Part shown: positions 18,726 to 27,710 of the stretch, piece after piece | Layout of the letters: each line of letters starts with the position of its first letter | Numbering within the stretch: position 1 is the stretch's first letter | Assembly (NCBI RefSeq): GCF_023559245.1 | Contig: NZ_CP097462.1 | Span: forward strand, 1,860,001 to 1,924,000 | DNA from: Sphingomonas sp. KRR8 | Lineage (GTDB): Bacteria; Pseudomonadota; Alphaproteobacteria; Sphingomonadales; Sphingomonadaceae | Reading direction: 5' to 3' | DNA length: 64,000 bases | Notes under the pieces: generated by a model | What the model saw: the letters and a program-made list of their open reading frames with translations, nothing else | Told to the model about the DNA's origin: nothing | Databases searched by the model: none | Program-made: the position numbers and the translations under genes

Positions 18726-18794
18726 GGTTGTCAGTTATGACTTTACGCGGCATGTTTCAAGCATTCCCGAGTCGCTTGAGGAGGAGCAGGACCG

Positions 18795-19238
18795 ATGGCG
18801 CGAATGATCTTTGTGAACTTGCCGGTGACCGATCTCGACCGGTCCAAGGCCTTCTACGAGGCCCTTGGCTTCCGCAACGAGCCGAAGTTCTCGAACGAGA
18901 ATGCGGCCATGATGCAGCTTAGTGACGAGATCGCCGTCATGCTGCTGACCCACCAATTCTATTCGACCTTCACCCCGCGTCCGATCGCGCCTCCGCATGG
19001 CACCAGCCAGGTCCTGCTGTGCATTTCCTGCGACAGCCCGGAGGAGGTCGACCGGATTACCGACGCGGCCAAGGCCGCCGGTGGAAAGACGGACCTTTCC
19101 CCGATCGACCAGACCAAGGGCGGTCCGATGTATGGCCGGGATTTCGAAGATCCGGACGGCCACCAGTGGGAGCCGATGTGGATGGACCCGACCTTCGCGG
19201 AGCAGGGCGCGCACCCGGTCGAAACGGTGGAGGCCTGA
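18795..19238 (+). CDS. VOC family protein (glyoxalase/bleomycin-resistance fold)
   Basis: A 147-residue single VOC domain: MARMIFVNLPVTDLDRSKAF, then YEALGF, then the C-terminal YGRDFEDPDGHQWEPMWMD motif. It is first in a run of seven overlapping genes, with GAGGAG as Shine-Dalgarno. VOC proteins include glyoxalases, dioxygenases, and bleomycin and fosfomycin resistance proteins. The metal ligands and substrate cannot be assigned from this sequence. The next gene begins three bases after its stop. Confidence 0.85.
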   Translation: MARMIFVNLPVTDLDRSKAFYEALGFRNEPKFSNENAAMMQLSDEIAVMLLTHQFYSTFTPRPIAPPHGTSQVLLCISCDSPEEVDRITDAAKAAGGKTDLSPIDQTKGGPMYGRDFEDPDGHQWEPMWMDPTFAEQGAHPVETVEA

Positions 19239-19241
19239 ACC

Positions 19242-19916
19242 ATGCCGCTGGTTGAAAACGCCGCCATCGAGATCACCACCTTCGGCTGGGTCCCGCCCTT
19301 CGCGCGCGGCCAGGTCCGCGACCTGCGCGTTCGCTGGGCGCTGGAGGAAGTGGGGCTCGACTATCAGGTCCGCACGGTCGGTCCGATCCCGCCAGGCTAT
19401 GAGCGCGAGCAGCCGTTCGGACAGGTGCCTGCTTACCGCGAAGGCGATCTCCAGCTGTTCGAGAGCGGCGCGATCGTCCAGCACATCGGTGAAAAGGACG
19501 AGCGCCTGTTGCCCCGCGATCCGGTCGCCCGGGCCCGCGCGATCCAGTGGAGCTATGCCGCGCTGAACAGCGTCGAGCCCTACGTCATGGGTTATGCCGC
19601 GTTGAGCGCGTTCTACCCGGACCAGGAATGGGCGAAGCTCAGGAAGCCGAGCGCCAGGGAGGAACTGGGCAAGCGGCTCGGCAAGGTCGCGGAGTGGCTG
19701 GGCGACAAGCAGTGGCTGGAAGGCGATCGCTTCTCCATCGGTGACCTGCTGATGATTGCCGTGCTGCGGATCATGGGCGACGAGGGTGGTCCGGTGGCCG
19801 AGCATCCGACCCTGGACGCCTACCGCGCGCGGGGAATCGCCCGCCCCCCCTTCCGCCAAGCGCTGGCCGACCAGCTGGCGCTCTACGCCGACCAGCCGAA
19901 GGGAAATGCGGCATGA
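19242..19916 (+). CDS. Glutathione S-transferase family protein
   Basis: A 224-residue protein with an N-terminal thioredoxin-fold half (ARGQVRDLRVRWALEEVGLD, then PFGQVPAYREGDLQLFESGA with the glutathione-binding cis-Pro and Glu-Ser) and a C-terminal helical half (GDKQWLEGDRFSIGDLLMI). This is the canonical GST layout. The catalytic Ser/Cys/Tyr position is not clear in the N-terminus. It is second in the VOC/GST run and overlaps the next gene by four bases (ATGA). Confidence 0.88.
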   Translation: MPLVENAAIEITTFGWVPPFARGQVRDLRVRWALEEVGLDYQVRTVGPIPPGYEREQPFGQVPAYREGDLQLFESGAIVQHIGEKDERLLPRDPVARARAIQWSYAALNSVEPYVMGYAALSAFYPDQEWAKLRKPSAREELGKRLGKVAEWLGDKQWLEGDRFSIGDLLMIAVLRIMGDEGGPVAEHPTLDAYRARGIARPPFRQALADQLALYADQPKGNAA

Positions 19917-20275
19917 CCTATGTTGATGGCTTCGTGATCCCGGTGAAGCTCGCGGACAAGCAGGCATTCATCGATCATGCTCGTGCGGCCGACCAGTTGC
20001 TGATCAACGAGGGCGCGCTGCGCATCGTCGAATGCTGGCCGGAGGACGTGCCGGAGGGCAAGCAGACCGACTTCTACCGCTCGGTCGCCACGCAGGAGGG
20101 GGAGACCGCCTGCTTTTCGTGGATCGAATGGCCCGACAAGGCCACGCGCGACAGGGCCTTCGCCAAGATGATGGAGAATGAAGACCTGATGGCGATCCCC
20201 GTGCCGTTCGACGGCAAAAGGATGATCTTCGGCGGCTTCGAACCGATCGTCGTATTGGAGAAAGGCAATGGCTAA
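19913..20275 (+). CDS. DUF1428 domain-containing protein
   Basis: A 120-residue protein matching DUF1428 (YbaA type), a ferredoxin-like fold related to the dimeric alpha-beta barrel proteins: MTYVDGFVIPVKLADKQAFI, then WPEDVPEGKQTDF, then WIEWPDK and the terminal RMIFGGFEPIV. Function of the family is unknown. It is third in the run. Its start overlaps the GST stop by four bases and its stop overlaps the next start by eight. Confidence 0.9.
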   Translation: MTYVDGFVIPVKLADKQAFIDHARAADQLLINEGALRIVECWPEDVPEGKQTDFYRSVATQEGETACFSWIEWPDKATRDRAFAKMMENEDLMAIPVPFDGKRMIFGGFEPIVVLEKGNG

Positions 20276-21074
20276 TCCTGCTGGCAGCTTCATCTGGTAT
20301 GAGCTGATGAGCCCCGATCCCGATGCGTCGAAGGCGTTCTATGACGCGGTGGTCGGCTGGGACATCGAGCCGCAGCCGGCCGGTGACTTGGACTATCGCA
20401 TGATCCGGCGATCGGACGGCGGCAATGCCGGTGGCGTGCTGCGCCTGGACTCGGCCATGCAGGAGCATGGCGCGCGGCCGGCGTGGCTCGGATATCTCTT
20501 CGTCGACGACGTGGATCAGGCGGTCGCTGGTGCGGCGGCGGATGGCGCCTCGACGATCATGCCGCCCTGGTCGGTGCCGGGCATCGGCCGGATGGCGATG
20601 ATCGCCGACCCGACCGGCGCCCCGATGTACCTGATGAAGCCCGAGGCCCCGGCCGGTCAGGCCGACGCGACCAGCGACGTCTTTTCGGTCGACCAGCCCC
20701 AGCACGTCCGCTGGAACGAGCTGTCGAGCAGTGATTCCGACCGCGCGCTCGACTTCTACAGTCAGCATTTCGGCTGGCGGCAGGAGGGCGCGTTCGACAT
20801 GGGGCCAGCCGGACCCTACCGCTTTCTCTACCACGGGGACGTGCGCTTCGGCGCGGTCATGGGCCTGATGCCGCACGTTCCGGCGAGCCGCTGGACCTAC
20901 TTCCTCGGGGTCGATGACATCGACCGTGCCACCGCTGCGCTGAACGAAGGCGGCGGAACCGTGATCGCCGGACCGCACCAGATTCCGGGCGGCGAATATA
21001 CCGTCATGGCCACCGATCCGCACGGCGCGGCCTTCGGGATCGTCGGCCCGCGCAAGGAAGGAGCGGCGGCATGA
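20268..21074 (+). CDS. Two-domain VOC family protein
   Basis: A 268-residue protein holding two VOC domains in tandem: [20 protein letters not shown] opens the first and [20 protein letters not shown] opens the second. Two-module VOC proteins often form the complete active-site pair within one chain. It resembles the proteins annotated as glyoxalase or hydroxylase-like in actinobacteria and sphingomonads. Fourth in the run, with Shine-Dalgarno GGAGAAAGG. Overlaps the next gene by four bases (ATGA). Confidence 0.88.
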   Translation: MANPAGSFIWYELMSPDPDASKAFYDAVVGWDIEPQPAGDLDYRMIRRSDGGNAGGVLRLDSAMQEHGARPAWLGYLFVDDVDQAVAGAAADGASTIMPPWSVPGIGRMAMIADPTGAPMYLMKPEAPAGQADATSDVFSVDQPQHVRWNELSSSDSDRALDFYSQHFGWRQEGAFDMGPAGPYRFLYHGDVRFGAVMGLMPHVPASRWTYFLGVDDIDRATAALNEGGGTVIAGPHQIPGGEYTVMATDPHGAAFGIVGPRKEGAAA

Positions 21075-21568
21075 CCGACAAGCTCACCACCTGCCTGTGG
21101 TTCGACCATGGCGAAGCGCGCAAGGCGGCCGAGTTCTACGCCGCCACCTTCCCCGACAGCCATGTCGGCAATCCCATGAAGGCACCTGGCGACTACCCGG
21201 GCGGCGCCAAGGGTGACGAATTGGTGGTCAACTTCACCGTGCTCGGCCGGCCGTTCGTCGGCCTGAACGGCGGGCCCAACTTCAAGCCGAACATGGCGAT
21301 CAGCTTCATGGTCGTGACCGAGACCCAGGACGAGACCGACCGCTATTGGAACGCGATCACCGGCAAGGGCGGCCAGGCGCAGGATTGCGGCTGGTGTACC
21401 GATCGCTGGGGCTTCTCGTGGCAGATCACCCCGCGCATCCTGCTGGAAGGCAACAGCGATCCCGACCCCGCCGTCGCCAAGCGCGTCTTCGCGGCCATGA
21501 TGACCATGCAAAAGATCGACCATGGCGCGATCGAAGCCGCGCGCCGTGGTGAGCCGGCCCATGCGTAG
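21071..21568 (+). CDS. PhnB-like VOC family protein
   Basis: A 165-residue protein of the PhnB / 3-demethylubiquinone methyltransferase-like VOC subfamily: [20 protein letters not shown], then [20 protein letters not shown], then [20 protein letters not shown] near the end. Despite the database name, these proteins are not methyltransferases. The tryptophan-rich segment is distinctive for the subfamily. Fifth in the run. It overlaps the next gene by eight bases, or more if GTG 21549 is used. Confidence 0.87.
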   Translation: MTDKLTTCLWFDHGEARKAAEFYAATFPDSHVGNPMKAPGDYPGGAKGDELVVNFTVLGRPFVGLNGGPNFKPNMAISFMVVTETQDETDRYWNAITGKGGQAQDCGWCTDRWGFSWQITPRILLEGNSDPDPAVAKRVFAAMMTMQKIDHGAIEAARRGEPAHA

Positions 21569-22226
21569 GATCATCGGCGCGGCCTTCGTCAGCCTCGACG
21601 GGGTCATGCAGGCGCCGGGCGGCACCAGTGAGGATTCGACCGGCGGCTTCACCCAGGAAGGCTGGCTAGCCGCGGTCGGCGACGAGGCGATCGACGCCAC
21701 CGTCGGCGCAGTCTTCGGCCGACCCTACGACCTGCTGCTCGGCCGCCGAACCTACGACATCTTCGCGGCCTACTGGCCCTATGTCGAAGGCGAGATGAAG
21801 CCGCTGGGCGAGGCGTTCGACCGCTGCACCAAATATGTGGTGACCCGCGGCAGCCAGCCGCTCGACTGGCAGAACAGCGAGCGGGTGAGTGGCGTGGACG
21901 CGATCCGCGCGCTCAAGCAGGGCGACGGCCCGGACCTCGTCATCCAGGGCAGCACGACGCTTTACCCGCCGCTGCTCGCCGCCGGCCTGATCGACCGGCT
22001 GACCCTGATGACTGCGCCGGTGGTGATCGGCTCGGGCAAGCGCTGGTTCGGCGAGGGCACCGCGCCGGCCACGATGCGGATGGTCGACCACCAGGTCGGG
22101 TCCAAAGGCTGCATCGTCGCCACCTACGAGCCCGCCGGTCCCGTCGTGCTGCAGGACATCGGCCCCTTGAGCACCAGCGCGGCCGAGGCGGAACGTCAGG
22201 CCAGGATAAAGGCAGGTACGTGGTGA
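21561..22226 (+). CDS. Dihydrofolate reductase-like (RibD C-terminal) family protein
   Basis: A 221-residue protein of the RibD_C/DHFR-like superfamily: [20 protein letters not shown] at the N-terminus, then [17 protein letters not shown], then [21 protein letters not shown] and [13 protein letters not shown]. These proteins bind NADPH; most have no known substrate. ATG 21561 is chosen; GTG 21549 is an alternative. Sixth in the run, with an eight-base overlap upstream and a seven-base overlap downstream. Confidence 0.87.
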   Translation: MRRIIGAAFVSLDGVMQAPGGTSEDSTGGFTQEGWLAAVGDEAIDATVGAVFGRPYDLLLGRRTYDIFAAYWPYVEGEMKPLGEAFDRCTKYVVTRGSQPLDWQNSERVSGVDAIRALKQGDGPDLVIQGSTTLYPPLLAAGLIDRLTLMTAPVVIGSGKRWFGEGTAPATMRMVDHQVGSKGCIVATYEPAGPVVLQDIGPLSTSAAEAERQARIKAGTW

Positions 22227-22867
22227 ATCTGATCCTCTATGGCCACGAATTCAGCAGCTACACCTGGAAAGCGCTGATCCCGCTCTACGCCGACGGCACC
22301 GAATTCGAGTTCCGCTCGGTCGAGCAACATGGGCCCGAGTTCGCCACCCTCGCGCCCTTCGGCCAATTCCCGGTGCTGGTCGACGATGGCGAGGTCATCG
22401 CTGAAAGCTCGATCATCATCGAGCATCTTGCCCGCCACCATCCCGGCCCGAACCAGTGGATCCCCGACGGCGACGCCGGCCTTCGGGTGCGCTTCCTCGA
22501 TCGGGTGTTCGACCAGCGCGTGATGGACAAGGCGACGGTGCCGGTCGGCAACATCCTCCGTCCCGAGGACCAGCGCGATCCCTACGGTGTCGAGCAGGCC
22601 ATGACCAAGCTGCGTGCCGCCTACGACTGGCTGGACCGCAACCTGGCCGAGGACGGCTGGGCCGCGGGCGAGGCCTTCACCATGGCCGACTGCGCCGCCG
22701 CGCCCGCACTCTTCTACGCCGACTGGGTCGAGCCGATCGGCGACCGCCGCCCGCGCCTTGCCCGCTATCGCCAGCGCCTGCTCGCCCATCCGGCGGTCAG
22801 CCGTGCCGTCGAGCAGGCCCGGCCGTTCCGCCATTATTTTCCACTCGGAGCCCCTGACCGGGACTAG
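22220..22867 (+). CDS. Glutathione S-transferase family protein
   Basis: A 215-residue GST, last of the run. The N-terminus LILYGHEFSSYTWKALIPLY carries a Ser-Ser-Tyr where the catalytic residue is expected, then FGQFPVLVDDGEVIAESSII with the conserved cis-Pro and Glu-Ser. The C-terminal helical domain includes GWAAGEAFTMADCAAAPALF. A GTG start is used, with a second GTG next to it. The stop overlaps the convergent J-domain gene by four bases. Confidence 0.88.
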   Translation: MVNLILYGHEFSSYTWKALIPLYADGTEFEFRSVEQHGPEFATLAPFGQFPVLVDDGEVIAESSIIIEHLARHHPGPNQWIPDGDAGLRVRFLDRVFDQRVMDKATVPVGNILRPEDQRDPYGVEQAMTKLRAAYDWLDRNLAEDGWAAGEAFTMADCAAAPALFYADWVEPIGDRRPRLARYRQRLLAHPAVSRAVEQARPFRHYFPLGAPDRD

Positions 22868-23448
22868 GCGAAGGCCGGTGCCTTCCGCAGCGTCTGCCAG
22901 GCGTCGATCACGTTGCGGAGCTTGCCCTCGTGCCGCCGGTCACCACCATTGCGGTCCGGATGGTATTTGCGCACCAGCTCCGAATATCGCTGGCGGACGG
23001 CATTGAGGCTGGTGTCGTCGCCCAGCCCCAGCACCGACAGTGCGCCCTGCTCGTCGCGGCTGAACCGCGTCGGCGCCGCGCTCGGCGCAGCACCGCCCCG
23101 CGCCCGGAAGCGACCGGCGATGGCGTCCAGCGGGTCCTTGAAGTCGCTCCAGGCGGGCGCCGGATCGCCGCCGCCGACATGGGCGAACGCCCGCGTCTGC
23201 CGGTCCCAGCCGGCCATCGGCGACTGCGCCGCTTCAATCTCCTCCATGCTCATGCCGGAGAAGAAATTGTAGCCGCTGTTATGCTCGCGGACATGGTCGA
23301 GGCACAGCCAGCGCCACTGGCCGGGCCCATCGAAGCTGGGCTCGGTCAGCGGCGCCTTGAACTCGCCGGGATGGTTGCAGCCGGGGATGGCGCAGCGATC
23401 CGCCGCACCTTCGACCCGGCCATGAAATTTGGGACTACGTGACGCCAC
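22864..23448 (-). CDS. J-domain (DnaJ-like) protein with N-terminal Cys/His motif
   Basis: A 194-residue co-chaperone-like protein. A C-terminal J domain is clear: LSVLGLGDDTSLNAVRQRYS and the invariant HPD in YHPDRNGG. The N-terminal half has CAIPGCNHPGEF and WLCLDHVREHNSGYNFF, a Cys/His arrangement that may bind zinc. The J domain is at the C-terminus rather than the N-terminus. It starts with GTG. The gene is divergent from bolA; in many alphaproteobacteria this pair lies next to cobS. Confidence 0.9.
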   Translation of the reverse strand: MASRSPKFHGRVEGAADRCAIPGCNHPGEFKAPLTEPSFDGPGQWRWLCLDHVREHNSGYNFFSGMSMEEIEAAQSPMAGWDRQTRAFAHVGGGDPAPAWSDFKDPLDAIAGRFRARGGAAPSAAPTRFSRDEQGALSVLGLGDDTSLNAVRQRYSELVRKYHPDRNGGDRRHEGKLRNVIDAWQTLRKAPAFA

Positions 23449-23485
23449 ACCTGCCTCTTAGTGTCAGCCGGCCTATATAGGTCCG

Positions 23486-23770
23486 ATGAACGGAGACTTC
23501 ACGGGCCCGGTCGCACGGGAAATCACGCGCCGTCTGACGGAAGCACTCCACCCACCGCGGCTGGAGCTGACCGATGACAGTGCCAAGCATCACGGCCACT
23601 CGGGCCATAACCCGGAAGGCGAGTCGCACTTCAGCCTGCTGATCGAAAGCGCCGCCTTCGCCGGCCAGAACCGGGTCGCGCGCCAGCGGCTGGTCTACCG
23701 CGCACTCGGCGAACTGATGGACGCACGGGTGCATGCCCTGACCATCCGCGCGGTCGCGCCCGGGGAATAG
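23486..23770 (+). CDS. BolA family protein
   Basis: A 94-residue BolA-like protein. The motif HHGHSGHNPEGESHFSLLI and the segment RVARQRLVYRALGELMDARV HALTI follow the BolA pattern, with conserved histidines that in the family take part in Fe-S binding with monothiol glutaredoxins. It starts 37 bases from the divergent J-domain gene and is followed 19 bases later by the pirin gene. The family has roles in stress, cell shape and iron homeostasis. Confidence 0.92.
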   Translation: MNGDFTGPVAREITRRLTEALHPPRLELTDDSAKHHGHSGHNPEGESHFSLLIESAAFAGQNRVARQRLVYRALGELMDARVHALTIRAVAPGE

Positions 23771-23789
23771 CTCTGCTATCGCGTGAGCC

Positions 23790-24689
23790 ATGGAAGGCCC
23801 TCCGATCCTGCTCGATCTCGCCCCGGTGTCCCACGACCTCGGAGGCTTCAAGGTACACCGCACCCTGCCGCACAAGCAGCGGACCATGGTCGGCCCCTTC
23901 ATCTTCTTCGACCAGATGGGCCCGGCCCGGCTGGGCATCGGCGAGGGCATCGACGTGCGCCCCCACCCGCACATCAATCTGGCGACCGTCACCTATTTGT
24001 TCGAAGGCGCCATCCAGCACCGGGACAGCGTCGGCACCATCCAGCGGATTGAGCCGGGCGCGGTCAATCTGATGACCGCCGGCAAGGGCATCTCCCATTC
24101 CGAGCGCTCGCCCGCCGACCAGCGCGCCGCCGGCCCGGTGCTCGACGGCATCCAGACCTGGCTCGCGCTGCCACGCGCCAAGGAAGAGCTCGACCCCGCG
24201 TTCGAGCATGTGCCCGCCGACCGCCTGCCATGGATCGAGGGCGACGGCGTTCGCCTCAACCTCATCATGGGCGAGGCGTTCGGCGCCCGCTCGCCCGTCA
24301 CCCAGCACAGCGCGACCCTCTATGCCGCGCTCCACCTCTCACCGGGCGCGTCGATCGAGATCGACAAGGAAGCCGACGAGCGCGCTCTTTACCTGCTCGA
24401 CGGCGATGCGACGGTGGACGGCCTGCCGCTCACCGCCCAGCACCTCGTCCTCCTCGCTCCCGGGCACCGCCCTGTCCTTCGCTCCCAAGGCGGCGCGCGG
24501 CTGATGCTGTGCGGCGGTGAGCCGATGGATGGCGAGCGCCTCGTCTGGTGGAATTTCGTCAGCTCCAGCCGCGAGCGGTTGAACGAAGCCAAGCGCGCCT
24601 GGCGCGCGGGCGAGTTCGCGCTTCCGCCCGGAGACGACGACGAGTGGATTCCCCTCCCCGAAGTTCCGCTGACCGTCAGCTATCCCTGA
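23790..24689 (+). CDS. Pirin family protein
   Basis: A 299-residue bicupin. The N-terminal cupin carries the metal ligands expected for pirins: HPHIN, a later His in IQHRDS and the HSE of GKGISHSERS. The second cupin lies at about residues 180-270 (LLDGDATVDG, LLAPG). Pirins are metal-binding proteins, some with quercetin dioxygenase activity and others with regulatory roles, and the activity here is unknown. It shares its strand with bolA and is convergent with the LOV kinase gene. Confidence 0.93.
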   Translation: MEGPPILLDLAPVSHDLGGFKVHRTLPHKQRTMVGPFIFFDQMGPARLGIGEGIDVRPHPHINLATVTYLFEGAIQHRDSVGTIQRIEPGAVNLMTAGKGISHSERSPADQRAAGPVLDGIQTWLALPRAKEELDPAFEHVPADRLPWIEGDGVRLNLIMGEAFGARSPVTQHSATLYAALHLSPGASIEIDKEADERALYLLDGDATVDGLPLTAQHLVLLAPGHRPVLRSQGGARLMLCGGEPMDGERLVWWNFVSSSRERLNEAKRAWRAGEFALPPGDDDEWIPLPEVPLTVSYP

Positions 24690-24777
24690 GCCCAGCTGGT
24701 CCGAACGTCCGCGGACACTGGCCGCAACCGCGCAAGCGGCTCCGACATCACCTCACGGCTTTCCACCCATTCGCGGC

Positions 24778-26334
24778 TCAGGCCTCCGCGGCGCCGAATT
24801 CCGACGCTACGCGGCGCGGCTCTTCATTGTTGCGAGCGATGGCGACGCCGACTCGACTTAGCAGCTCGCTCTTGCGGTAAGGCTTGCCGAGCACATCCGC
24901 GCCATTGGCCTTGGCTTCGCCGACCAGGTCCTCGGTGTAGCCGGTTGCGAGCAAGATCCTCACGCCGGGCGCCCTGGACCGCACCAGCTCTGCCAATGCC
25001 AGGCCATTCGTCTGGCCGGGCATGATGAGGTCAGTGAACAGAAGATCGATCTCCCAGTTCAGCTGGTCGAGTCGATCCAGCGCGTCGTCTCCACTGCTGG
25101 CGACGTGAACAACATATCCGGCCTCCACGAGGTGATCATGCGCGAGGCGCCTGACCTCGTCATTGTCCTCGACCAGCAGGATCGTCCCCGAGCCCTTGTC
25201 GAGGTGCGCCAGGGGAGCTTCGAGACGGCGGTTGTCTCCAACACCCGCTTCTTCCGGACCGGCGACCGGGAATAGCAGGCGGACGGTCGTGCCTTCCCCT
25301 TCGACGCTGTCGATTTCCATCCGGCCGCGCGATTGCTGGACGAAGCCATCGACCATGGCGAGGCCGAGGCCCGTTCCCTTGCCGACTGACTTGGTGGTGT
25401 AGAAGGGCTCGATCGCACGAGCTCGCACCGCCTCGCTCATCCCGGCACCATCGTCTCTGACCTCAAGCATGCAATAGTCGCCGGGTGGAAGTCCCAAGGC
25501 GGCGGAATCGCCGTTGAGGTGCCGAGTAGAGGTGGAGATCGTCACCGTGCCGCCTCGTCCAAGCGCATCGCGGCTATTGGCGAGGATATTCAGGAGGGCC
25601 GTCTCCAGCTGGCTTTCGTCGATCATTGCCTCGGGCATGCGCCGGAGCAGGTCGAGCCGCAGGTCGATCTGCGAACCCAGCGTCGTTTCAAGCAGGTCGG
25701 CGAAGGTCGAAATAGTCTTGGATAGATCGAGGCGCGAGGGATTGAGTCTCGTCTTGCGGGCAAAGGCCAGCAATTGTTTGGTCAGGCGGGCAGCCCGCTC
25801 GGTCGCCTGCTGGGCAATCTCCAGCCGCCGCCTGGCCTTCGGCTCAACGAGGTCGAGCTCCAGCAGCTCGTGATTGCCAGCGACAACTTGGAGCAAGTTG
25901 TTGAAGTCGTGCGCCAACCCGGCGGTCAGCTGCCCGATCGCCTCCATCTTCTGGCTGTGCCGACGGGCGTCCTCGGATTCCCGGCGCCGCGTGACATCCA
26001 GCTGGGACGCGAAGAAATACAACAACTGCCCGTTCGTGTCGTGAACCGGGCCAATGAAGACGGCATTCCAGAACGGTGTGCCGTTCCTCTTGTAGTTGAG
26101 GATTTCGAGGCTGACCGCCTGACCGCGGTTGATAGCTTCGCGAAGCTCGCGGACATGCTCCTGATCCGTTCGCGGCCCTTGCAGGAAGCGGCAGTTGCGG
26201 CCGAGAACTTCCTTCTCCTCATATCCGGTCAGATCGAGAAACGCCTTGTTGGCGAACACCACCGGATTGTCGTGCTGCCGCGGATCCGTGAGGATCATCG
26301 GCATTCGAGTCATTTCCACGGCGGCGAAAAACAC
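24778..26334 (-). CDS. Blue-light sensor: LOV - histidine kinase - receiver hybrid
   Basis: A 518-residue photoreceptor kinase. The LOV core motif GRNCRFLQGP with the flavin-adduct Cys48 is perfect, in a PAS fold starting near FFAAVEMTRMPMILTDP. The phosphoacceptor region is GQLTAGLAHDFNNLLQ (His in AHDFNN), followed by the ATPase motifs NILANSRDAL, DDGAGM and GKGTGLGLAMV. A C-terminal receiver has ILLVEDNDEV, phospho-Asp in LLFTDLIMP and Lys in LGKPYRKSEL. LOV-HK-receiver proteins are known in Pseudomonas syringae and sphingomonads. The start is GTG at 26334, but coding-like sequence continues upstream (see finding). Confidence 0.92.
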   Translation of the reverse strand: MFFAAVEMTRMPMILTDPRQHDNPVVFANKAFLDLTGYEEKEVLGRNCRFLQGPRTDQEHVRELREAINRGQAVSLEILNYKRNGTPFWNAVFIGPVHDTNGQLLYFFASQLDVTRRRESEDARRHSQKMEAIGQLTAGLAHDFNNLLQVVAGNHELLELDLVEPKARRRLEIAQQATERAARLTKQLLAFARKTRLNPSRLDLSKTISTFADLLETTLGSQIDLRLDLLRRMPEAMIDESQLETALLNILANSRDALGRGGTVTISTSTRHLNGDSAALGLPPGDYCMLEVRDDGAGMSEAVRARAIEPFYTTKSVGKGTGLGLAMVDGFVQQSRGRMEIDSVEGEGTTVRLLFPVAGPEEAGVGDNRRLEAPLAHLDKGSGTILLVEDNDEVRRLAHDHLVEAGYVVHVASSGDDALDRLDQLNWEIDLLFTDLIMPGQTNGLALAELVRSRAPGVRILLATGYTEDLVGEAKANGADVLGKPYRKSELLSRVGVAIARNNEEPRRVASEFGAAEA

Positions 26335-26802
26335 GCCGCCCCGATCCTGAAGATCGTCATCGGAAATCGTACTTTCACGCCAGTGCCGACGCTGGTGTTG
26401 GCCAGTCAGGGAAATGCTGCCGTCGTCGAGATGATCGCCCGCTGGCTCTCCGCTGGAACCGCCGTGGTCCGCGCCGCCACCCTCATGCTCTTTCTTCTCG
26501 CTATCCAGGACTCGTCACTCCGATGATTGCAAAGGGGAATTAAGCGGTCGAGCGCCCTAAAGGTTGCTCTGGCGGTCGTCCAGTATCAGCCCCCCCATGC
26601 GCTGCGGACGAGCAGCGGAGGGCGTTCCAGGCGAGCTCAGATGCTCGGCTGAACTGTCTGTTCAGGGCCGAGGCGGTTACCTGTATGGCAGGAGAGTCTG
26701 GTAGGTGCGGCTGGGCAGGGAGGAGACCCCGCGAGCCACTCGTCTTGACGGCAGCCCCGGGAACTGGATTGCTTCACCGAGTTCGCAACGACGGAGGCTG
26801 AT
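26335..26802. other. Region upstream of the LOV kinase and the hydrolase
   Basis: From 26335 to 26508 the LOV kinase reading frame remains open on the minus strand, with a plausible hydrophilic extension rich in Asp, Gly and His but no standard start codon. From about 26509 to 26802 no gene is seen. This part must contain the divergent promoters. GGAGG at 26793-26797 serves the hydrolase. Confidence 0.4.
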
Positions 26803-27699
26803 GTGCGCTTCGAGAAGATCCCGCTGCCGACCGGCGTCACGCTGAACGTCGCCTTCGCGGGCCCGGAGGACGGGCCTGCGATCATCCTGCTGCACGGCTT
26901 TCCCGAGAGCCACCGGACCTGGCGTGGCATGGTCCCGCTGCTGGAAGGCAAGTACCGGCTGATCATGCCCGACCAGCGCGGATTTGCCGGATCGGACGCG
27001 CCGCAGGACAAGAGCGAATACGCCACCGACAAGATCGTCGCCGATCTGTTCGCGCTGGTCGACCGGCTCGGCCTCGACGACTTCTGCCTGGTCGGGCACG
27101 ACTGGGGCGGCGCGGTCAGCTGGGCCGCGGCGCTGAAGGGCGATCCGCGGCTGACCCGCCTCGCCATCATCAACGCGCCGCACCCCGTCATCTTCCAGAA
27201 GAGCCTGATCGAGGACGCCGACCAGCGCGCGGCCAGCCAGTATATCACCGCCTTCCGCACGCCGGGCTTCGAGGCTGCGGTCGAGGCGATGGGCTGGGAA
27301 ACCTTCTTCGACAAGAGCTTCGGCAATCACGTCGACCTTGCGCTCATCAGCCCGGAGGAGCGCGCCGAATATATCGAGGAATGGAGCCAGCCGGGCGTCT
27401 TCACCTCCATGCTCAACTGGTATCGCGGCGCGGCCGTGGTGGTCCCGCCGCCCAGCGTCACCGTGCCCCTGCCGGACTTCCTGCTTCGGGCCTTTCCCAG
27501 GGTGACGGTGCCGACGCTGGTGGTCTGGGGCATGAAGGACAAGGCGCTACTGCCGCTCCAGCTCGATGGTCTCGATACGCTGGTCGAGGACCTGCGCGTC
27601 GTGCGGGTCGAAGATGCCGGTCACTTCGTCCCGTGGGAGAAGCCGCAAGCGGTGGCAGGCGCCCTCGAGACTTTCCTTAACGAGCCCGAACGGGCATAG
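26803..27699 (+). CDS. Alpha/beta-fold hydrolase, epoxide-hydrolase-like
   Basis: A 298-residue hydrolase. The oxyanion-hole motif HGFPESHRTW, the nucleophile elbow GHDWGG with Asp as nucleophile, a late Asp in WGMKDKALLP and the catalytic His in DAGHFVPWEKP make the triad. Asp in the nucleophile position with HGFPE points to epoxide hydrolases or haloalkane/haloacetate dehalogenases rather than esterases. A Tyr in MLNWYRGA may be a lid tyrosine. GTG start with GGAGG five bases upstream. It precedes nusB by 11 bases. Confidence 0.88.
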   Translation: MRFEKIPLPTGVTLNVAFAGPEDGPAIILLHGFPESHRTWRGMVPLLEGKYRLIMPDQRGFAGSDAPQDKSEYATDKIVADLFALVDRLGLDDFCLVGHDWGGAVSWAAALKGDPRLTRLAIINAPHPVIFQKSLIEDADQRAASQYITAFRTPGFEAAVEAMGWETFFDKSFGNHVDLALISPEERAEYIEEWSQPGVFTSMLNWYRGAAVVVPPPSVTVPLPDFLLRAFPRVTVPTLVVWGMKDKALLPLQLDGLDTLVEDLRVVRVEDAGHFVPWEKPQAVAGALETFLNEPERA

Positions 27700-27710
27700 G
27701 CGCCCGCCTC

